Shown here: positions 1-3,979 of the stretch, in pieces
How positions within the stretch are numbered: the stretch's first letter is position 1
Layout: every line of letters starts with the position of its first letter
Assembly: GCA_031549455.1 (NCBI GenBank)
Contig: JAVBPT010000056.1
Location: 1-6,683 of the forward strand
Reading direction: 5' to 3'
DNA length: 6,683 nt
From: JAVBPT01 sp031549455
GTDB taxonomy: Bacteria > Bacillota > Clostridia > Lachnospirales > JAKSVV01
Translations under genes and position numbers: made by a program
The notes under the pieces: model-generated
Database searches by the model: none
Seen by the model: the letters and a program-made list of their open reading frames with translations, nothing else
Told to the model about the DNA's origin: nothing

Positions 1-258
1 GATTTCAAGCAGCATTTGATGAACGGGGAACTCGTAACTTTTACGGTCAGCGGTCCCGTCAGGGTTGGGTGCCACAGGCATAATGCGCAGGCGGTACACT
101 CCGAATTTGTCCATACGGAAAAATTCTGTTTTGGCAAATGATTTGTTTTCTTCGAGTGCCCGTTGTTGGGCTTCGGCATAGGATTCCTGGATGCCTAAGA
201 ACAAATCTTCAACGGAGACGGCTTGCATGCCGTTTCCTTCAACATTTTCTTCTTGCAT
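1..258 (-). CDS. Partial CDS (N-terminal 86 codons): possible T4 gp32-like single-stranded DNA-binding protein
   Basis: The reading frame is open from an ATG at 258 down to base 1, where it leaves the window, so the C-terminus is missing. The protein starts MQEENVEGNGMQAVSVEDLF. After an acidic, probably flexible N-terminus of about 40 residues comes an aromatic and basic block: FFRMDKFGVYRLRIMPVAP, then a short PDGTADRKS loop and YEFPVHQMLL. The pattern 'FF.M...G.Y.LRI.P' followed by a strand with P.H recalls the start of the OB-fold in phage gp32-type ssDNA-binding proteins. Such proteins coat ssDNA during phage replication and recombination. The likeness is by eye only, and the zinc site and the rest of the fold lie outside the window. 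I chose the ATG at 258 because it follows an A-rich stretch typical of Bacteroidales starts. The frame stays open for about 51 codons further upstream without another ATG. GC is about 50% in the first 60 bases, well above the neighbouring helicase. Alternative: an unrelated hypothetical phage protein. Confidence 0.65.
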   Translation of the reverse strand, partial: MQEENVEGNGMQAVSVEDLFLGIQESYAEAQQRALEENKSFAKTEFFRMDKFGVYRLRIMPVAPNPDGTADRKSYEFPVHQMLLEI

Positions 259-369
259 AAGATTTTTTGATGCGAATGGTTGATTATTGCCGAGGTAAAC
301 TTTAGCAGCGACAGCGCGGGTTCGGATTCCACCGCCTATCTTCAGTTTATTAGCAAATCTTAAGGGAGG

Positions 370-399
370 AAAAAGCAAGGGCAGAAAATACCCTTGCTT
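370..399 (-). terminator. Terminator-like hairpin in the leader (possible attenuator)
   Basis: On the minus strand there is a perfect 9-bp stem, AAGCAAGGG (399-391) pairing with CCCTTGCTT (381-373 complement), with a 9-nt loop. The last two stem bases and the three that follow form a run of five T, before CC. It lies downstream of the predicted promoter and upstream of the gene at 1-258, so it would stop transcription before that gene unless antagonised. No plus-strand gene upstream needs this terminator, and the plus-strand side lacks a T run. Confidence 0.5.
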
Positions 400-415
400 C
401 AATCGCCAGCTTCAT

Positions 416-432
416 GTCCCTGAAAAAGGGAC
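416..432 (-). other. Small hairpin GTCCCT-loop-AGGGAC
   Basis: A perfect 6-bp stem with a 5-nt loop in the minus-strand leader. Its 3' arm ends directly before the ATG at 415 of a 21-codon ORF (415-350) that runs through the terminator-like hairpin. The AGGGA in the arm looks like a Shine-Dalgarno sequence but sits only 1 nt from that ATG, too close to work well, so translation of the small ORF is doubtful. The hairpin may simply be part of a folded leader or small RNA. Confidence 0.35.
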
Positions 433-475
433 TCAATTTTCGGGAAATTTGTTATCCGAATAATGGAGAACGGCA

Positions 476-508
476 CAAATATAAAAGTAATTTTTCGGTT
501 ACTCCAAA
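476..508 (-). promoter_or_regulatory. Predicted Bacteroidetes-type promoter, reading left
   Basis: On the minus strand, TATATTTG (483-476) matches the Bacteroidetes -7 element TAnnTTTG exactly. A TTTG (508-505) lies 21 nt upstream, near the expected place for the -33 element. The start point would fall near 470, giving a leader of about 210 nt before the ATG at 258. The -33 TTTG is half of a perfect 10-bp palindrome, CAAATATTTG (505-514). Confidence 0.6.
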
Positions 509-582
509 TATTTGAGAATTAGTTTTTTATCAACTAATTTAAGAGGTTGAAATACAATAGTTATTTCTTTACTTTTAAATAT

Positions 583-603
583 TCAATTTATAAAGTATAT
601 TGA
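583..603. promoter_or_regulatory. Imperfect palindrome upstream of the helicase promoter (possible operator)
   Basis: The 21-base segment has matching ends TCAAT/ATTGA and 7 of 10 symmetric positions. It sits about 34-54 bases upstream of the predicted -7 element of the helicase, close to where the -33 region and a regulator would bind. The surrounding DNA is very AT-rich, so chance symmetry is quite possible. Confidence 0.2.
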
Positions 604-636
604 TTAAGCATAAAACTTTTATTTAACTAAAAAGTG

Positions 637-644
637 TATCTTTG
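637..644 (+). promoter_or_regulatory. Predicted -7 promoter element of the helicase gene
   Basis: TATCTTTG matches the Bacteroidetes TAnnTTTG consensus exactly. No clear TTTG -33 element stands at the usual distance; the best candidate is the T-run at 617-620. Transcription would start near 650 and leave an A-rich leader of about 50 nt before ATG 703. The element lies just inside the longest open frame, which opens with GTG at 634. This is the main reason to reject that GTG as the start. Confidence 0.6.
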
Positions 645-702
645 TGAATTAGCGAAAAATCTTGAAGGTTGTGTTTATCAACATGCAAAAATCAAATTAA
701 AA

Positions 703-3441
703 ATGAAAATGGAAAATCAAATTACCCATAAGGAACAAATTGAAGACATAGCGAAAAATATTAAACGTCATCGAGATTTAGAAATTAGTAGCGAAATTTC
801 GAACCAAGCATTTGGTCGTACATTTACATTATATGATAAGAAAGAGCAACAGTTTTGGCTCATTCTTAACTCAGCAGAAAGAATAGAACAAAGAGATTTT
901 CTTGGAAATGTGTTACCTGAATACGGCTATAATAAAAATGAGCCTTATAAAGGTAATGGGTTCCCCATTCCTAGAGATTCTGTACTTGGTGCTATTTTAA
1001 TTCAAAATCACGAGGGAACACATAAGTATAAAGCACCAAAGGGCGAAATTGAAATTGTAATCTACAATAGGGCAAGTTATATCCCAAGTGATAATGATGG
1101 TGAATATGCAACTGATATTCTCATTAAAATTGCAGGTGATAGTAAAACACACTCTTTTCAGGACATTGCGAAGATTCTTGAATTACAACTTGAAATAGAT
1201 CAAGAACGAGAAAAATTTGAACAAGCTGTTGGTAACGATGCTAAAAATGAATTATTAAAAAGCATAGAAAAGAAAGAAATAGAACAAAAAGAATACATAA
1301 ACAAAGCTCAAAGTTTTATTAGAAGATATGCTGAATTAAGATTTCAACCAATCCTTGACCCAATTCAAGATGCAATCAGACGTTCAGAAGTATTCAAAGG
1401 AAATCTAATAATAAATGGAGGACCTGGTACAGGAAAAACTACATCTTTAATTCAAAGAATAAAATTTTTGATTTCACCTACTATAGAAGAAGAAATTAAA
1501 CTAAATAAAGACCAAAAAGATATTTTATTCAACCAAAAAACAAGTTGGATCTTTTATTCACCAAATGAGTTACTTGCTTTATTCTTGAGAAATAGTATGA
1601 AAATGGAAGAACTCATTGCAGATAACGAAAGAGTTAAGGTATGGAGTTCTCACAAGAATGAGTTGGTAAAATCATATAAATTTATAGATACTCAAACAAA
1701 AAATCCATTTATGATTTATAACAAATCTCAAGGAAGCAGTTTGATAAAAAATACACCAAGTTCAGTTAAATCTATAAATAAAAATTTTTGGGACTTTTAT
1801 TTTAATTTTCAAAGAGAGAAAATAGAAAAAGTTATTGGAATAGATATTACACCATTCAAATGGAAAAATACAGGAAAATCAATTATAAATTATCTGCAAG
1901 AAAAGAAAGAAATAAAAAAACTTGAAGATTTCATTCGTTTGTTTTTAAATCTCAATGAACAATTTAAACCAGAATCCGATAAAATATCAGAAGAATATAC
2001 AAATCTTATAAAAGATGTTGTTGCAAGAATACAACTCAAAATAAATATTGATAATAAAAGACTTACTGCGCTTTCGGAAATTTTGAGTAAGTGGAAAATC
2101 ACATCTCAAGAAATAGAAGAGGATGAAGAATATGATACAGAAATAGAGCAAGAGGATTTTGATGAAAAAGAGGAACTAACAACATTTGATTTTGAAAGAG
2201 AGTTATTCACAAAACTTAAAACAATTTGTCGAAAGCAAGCGCTAAAACAATTTGATAAAAACACAAAATTTACTAAGCGAGATAAAGAGTTAATAGAGCT
2301 TGTACCAGAAGTCGAAGCTCAGCCTGAATATGAACAAATAGGTCAAATCGCATTTTTTAAGAAATATTTCGAGAGAATCACAAAAGGAATAACTGCAAAT
2401 ATGTTGCGTGAAATACCTATGAATTACAAAAAATTCAGAAGGGAGCAATTTAATAGAAATGATAAAAATTATAATCTGAAAATTTTAGAGGAACTGATAA
2501 AAAAGGACAAAAATAAACGCATTCATTCAGATGAACAGGCTTTCCTTCTTTCTTTTGTGAATAGTATATGTTCAAAACTTGCCAAAGAATTTAAACAGCA
2601 ATATGAAAATCTATCGCATCCCTACATAAATGCTTATAAAACAAATTGTAAACCAGTTATTGGAATTGATGAAGCAACCGACTTTTCACTAATTGACTTA
2701 TTAGCAATTAGTAGTTTTGGTCATCCAAATATTTCATCCGTAACTCTTTCAGGAGATGTTATGCAAAGAATGACGAGTAATGGTTTGAAATCTTGGGAAG
2801 ACCTCATTTCATTAAATTCGAAATTTGTCAAACGAGATTTGGAAGTTTCTTATAGGCAAAGTCCAACATTACTATCTTTAGCTCAACAGATTTACAAAAA
2901 ATCAACAGGTAATGATGCTACATATAAATCCTATATTGAGAAAGATGAAACAGAGCCAAAACCATTAATGATTATTTTAGAAGATGAAGAAGACAAATTA
3001 AACTGGATTGCGGAACGAATAATCGAAATTTACAAGGCATACGGAGATTCTATACCTTCAATAGCAATTTTTCTTCCAGACGAGAACTTGCTTGATAGTT
3101 TTGCAACAAAACTGGGAAATGTTGATACTTTAGCTGATGTAGGAATTTTTGTTAAAGCGTGTCGAAATGGGGAAGTTTTAGGAGATAAAGATACAGTTCG
3201 AGTATTTTCAATTGACAAAATTAAAGGACTTGAATTTGAAGCAGTTTTCTTTCATAACTTGGATTCGCTTCAAGACAAAAAACTATCTGATGACCTTTTG
3301 TTAAAATACTTATATGTTGGCCTTTCACGAGCGACTTTTTACTTGGGGCTCACTCTTAATAATGAACTCTCGGATAATCTTAAATTTTTAGAAAGTAATT
3401 TTGATAAAAGCGGGAAAACCTGGAAAATAAGTGTTTCATAA
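703..3441 (+). CDS. SF1A (UvrD/HelD-like) helicase-ATPase with a GreA/B-like N-terminal domain
   Basis: A protein of about 912 residues, numbered here from ATG 703. The SF1A motor motifs are complete: Q-motif-like PILDPIQDAI (216-225), Walker A GGPGTGKTT (239-247, Lys245), Ia-like FYSPNELL (284-291), motif II IDEATD (655-660), III SGDVMQ (683-688), IV YRQS (717-720), V KGLEFEAV (841-848) and VI YVGLSRA (871-877). Residues 38-125 resemble the FKBP-like C-terminal domain of GreA/GreB (key part DSVLGAIL...APKGEIEI). A likely coiled-coil hairpin follows at about 152-208. Walker A with 'QRI', and the SPN in Ia in place of UvrD's TFTNKA, recall the RNA-polymerase-recycling ATPase HelD. About 360 residues separate Ia from motif II, far more than in UvrD, including an acidic stretch at about 470-492. 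The ATG at 703 (or 709) is preferred because a promoter overlaps GTG 634. A 5-codon ORF (683-700) ends 2 nt before it. The gene is AT-rich and opposite to all its neighbours, as expected of cargo. Motor: sure; substrate (DNA or RNA polymerase): unproven. Confidence 0.93.
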   Translation: MKMENQITHKEQIEDIAKNIKRHRDLEISSEISNQAFGRTFTLYDKKEQQFWLILNSAERIEQRDFLGNVLPEYGYNKNEPYKGNGFPIPRDSVLGAILIQNHEGTHKYKAPKGEIEIVIYNRASYIPSDNDGEYATDILIKIAGDSKTHSFQDIAKILELQLEIDQEREKFEQAVGNDAKNELLKSIEKKEIEQKEYINKAQSFIRRYAELRFQPILDPIQDAIRRSEVFKGNLIINGGPGTGKTTSLIQRIKFLISPTIEEEIKLNKDQKDILFNQKTSWIFYSPNELLALFLRNSMKMEELIADNERVKVWSSHKNELVKSYKFIDTQTKNPFMIYNKSQGSSLIKNTPSSVKSINKNFWDFYFNFQREKIEKVIGIDITPFKWKNTGKSIINYLQEKKEIKKLEDFIRLFLNLNEQFKPESDKISEEYTNLIKDVVARIQLKINIDNKRLTALSEILSKWKITSQEIEEDEEYDTEIEQEDFDEKEELTTFDFERELFTKLKTICRKQALKQFDKNTKFTKRDKELIELVPEVEAQPEYEQIGQIAFFKKYFERITKGITANMLREIPMNYKKFRREQFNRNDKNYNLKILEELIKKDKNKRIHSDEQAFLLSFVNSICSKLAKEFKQQYENLSHPYINAYKTNCKPVIGIDEATDFSLIDLLAISSFGHPNISSVTLSGDVMQRMTSNGLKSWEDLISLNSKFVKRDLEVSYRQSPTLLSLAQQIYKKSTGNDATYKSYIEKDETEPKPLMIILEDEEDKLNWIAERIIEIYKAYGDSIPSIAIFLPDENLLDSFATKLGNVDTLADVGIFVKACRNGEVLGDKDTVRVFSIDKIKGLEFEAVFFHNLDSLQDKKLSDDLLLKYLYVGLSRATFYLGLTLNNELSDNLKFLESNFDKSGKTWKISVS

Positions 3442-3864
3442 AGTTTCGATTTCAGCTTTGTGTAGCTTAGTAAATTTATTCATTTTCTTCTGTCTGATAT
3501 TTTCATAATACACTTTCTGCTCCTCTGTCAACCGCTTCCCCCGCTTACAATACAACCCCAAAGAAGCATATTCTTCCCTGTATCGGAAGAATTTTGCTTT
3601 TTTTAGGGACGTGTCCTTTGAAGCCTTACAAACAATATCAATAAGATAAAGCGGCGGTTCGGGAAAAACACCGGGAGTTGTCAATTTCATAACGATTTCA
3701 TAAACCACGGGAACTTCATATTTGAGAAAGAATCCCAATTTAGTTTCCTCAAATTGAAATCGCTTAAATGTCCCCTTCGGCCTTCCTTCTTCTTTTTTTC
3801 GGTTGGGGTTCGAGATTGGGGACTGAGTCAGCCTCATGTTCCTGTATCGTTTCGCTTTCGGCAT
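3436..3864 (-). CDS. Conserved-looking phage protein of unknown function; frame 2 of a possibly frameshifted gene
   Basis: I do not recognise this family. From the A7 run at 3799-3793 onward the frame looks truly coding, with blocks such as GRPKGTFKRFQFEETKLGFF, LKYEVPVVYEIV and EPPLYLIDIVCKAS, then a basic helical tail ending KAEIETL. No membrane segment or signal peptide is visible. The frame is open to an ATG at 3888. The ATG at 3864 has GGAG 4 nt upstream and is the better independent start; ATG 3837 is a third choice. All three lie inside the preceding 70-codon ORF, and the residues before the A7 run are basic and look like out-of-frame translation. The protein may therefore be made as a fusion with that ORF (about 179 residues) by a +1 or -2 shift. 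Its TGA overlaps the last 6 bases of the convergent helicase gene. It is the last gene of the tail operon and may be a tail accessory protein. Confidence 0.7.
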   Translation of the reverse strand: MPKAKRYRNMRLTQSPISNPNRKKEEGRPKGTFKRFQFEETKLGFFLKYEVPVVYEIVMKLTTPGVFPEPPLYLIDIVCKASKDTSLKKAKFFRYREEYASLGLYCKRGKRLTEEQKVYYENIRQKKMNKFTKLHKAEIETL

Positions 3865-3976
3865 TTTGCTCCACTTTAACGGGTTCAACCATTTGTTCTG
3901 TCCTTTGAATTACAGGAAGCTCATGTTCTATACTTTTCCTGCTTTCTACGTCACGTTGAATGTTTATCCTTTTCAT
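3764..3976 (-). CDS. Small hydrophilic phage protein; 5' part of a possibly frameshifted gene
   Basis: A 70-codon ORF whose ATG lies 3 nt after the stop of the tail-fiber gene, so translation is probably coupled to it. The residues are charged and rich in Glu, Gln and Val, with no hydrophobic core, like a flexible or disordered N-terminal segment. Near its end, CCG AAA AAA AGA AGA AGG places a run of seven A before three Arg codons of the AGR type. The frame then stops after nine more residues (RRRKAEGDI). Just past the A run, the +1 frame carries a good protein sequence (gene at 3436-3864). Possible explanations are programmed +1 or -2 frameshifting, a one-base indel (natural or sequencing error), or two truly overlapping genes. 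It is unlikely to fold or act alone. Confidence 0.6.
   Translation of the reverse strand: MKRINIQRDVESRKSIEHELPVIQRTEQMVEPVKVEQNAESETIQEHEADSVPNLEPQPKKRRRKAEGDI
3793..3799 (-). other. A7 slippery run at the junction of two frames
   Basis: On the minus strand the run reads AAAAAAA followed by GAAGAAGG. Upstream codons are in the frame of the 3764-3976 ORF. Dropping one base here, or slipping back two, joins it exactly to the well-formed frame that ends at 3436. The AGA AGA AGG codons just downstream could slow the ribosome. The same run is also a common place for a one-base sequencing or replication error. Confidence 0.4.
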
Positions 3977-3979
3977 AAT

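Larger units (their letters stand above)
259..475 (-). other. Structured 5' leader of the gene at 1-258
   Basis: This is the stretch between the predicted minus-strand promoter (476-508) and the ATG at 258, about 210 nt of untranslated leader. In transcript order it contains a 6-bp hairpin (GTCCCT/AGGGAC, 432-416), a 21-codon ORF starting at 415, a terminator-like hairpin (399-370), and then a more GC-rich segment (about 340-259). That last segment is open in the same frame as the downstream gene. Its translation begins KIGGGIRTRA and continues without a stop into the predicted start. It could be a regulatory leader, or part of a longer protein whose start is non-ATG or lost. Confidence 0.4.

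Noticed and set aside
280..345. tRNA or tmRNA gene on the plus strand
   Set aside because: Only a T-arm-like string is present. The T-loop lacks the conserved A58, one T-stem pair is mismatched, and no matching acceptor or anticodon arm is found upstream.
505..514. Perfect palindrome CAAATATTTG as a separate operator
   Set aside because: Half of it is explained as the -33 element of the minus-strand promoter, and 10-bp AT-rich palindromes are common by chance in this region.
1890..2102. 70-codon minus-strand ORF inside the helicase gene
   Set aside because: It is antisense to the continuous helicase frame and its Ser/Phe/Ile-rich product is typical of shadow translation of AT-rich coding DNA. 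The minus-strand ORF at 3030-3218 was rejected for the same reason.
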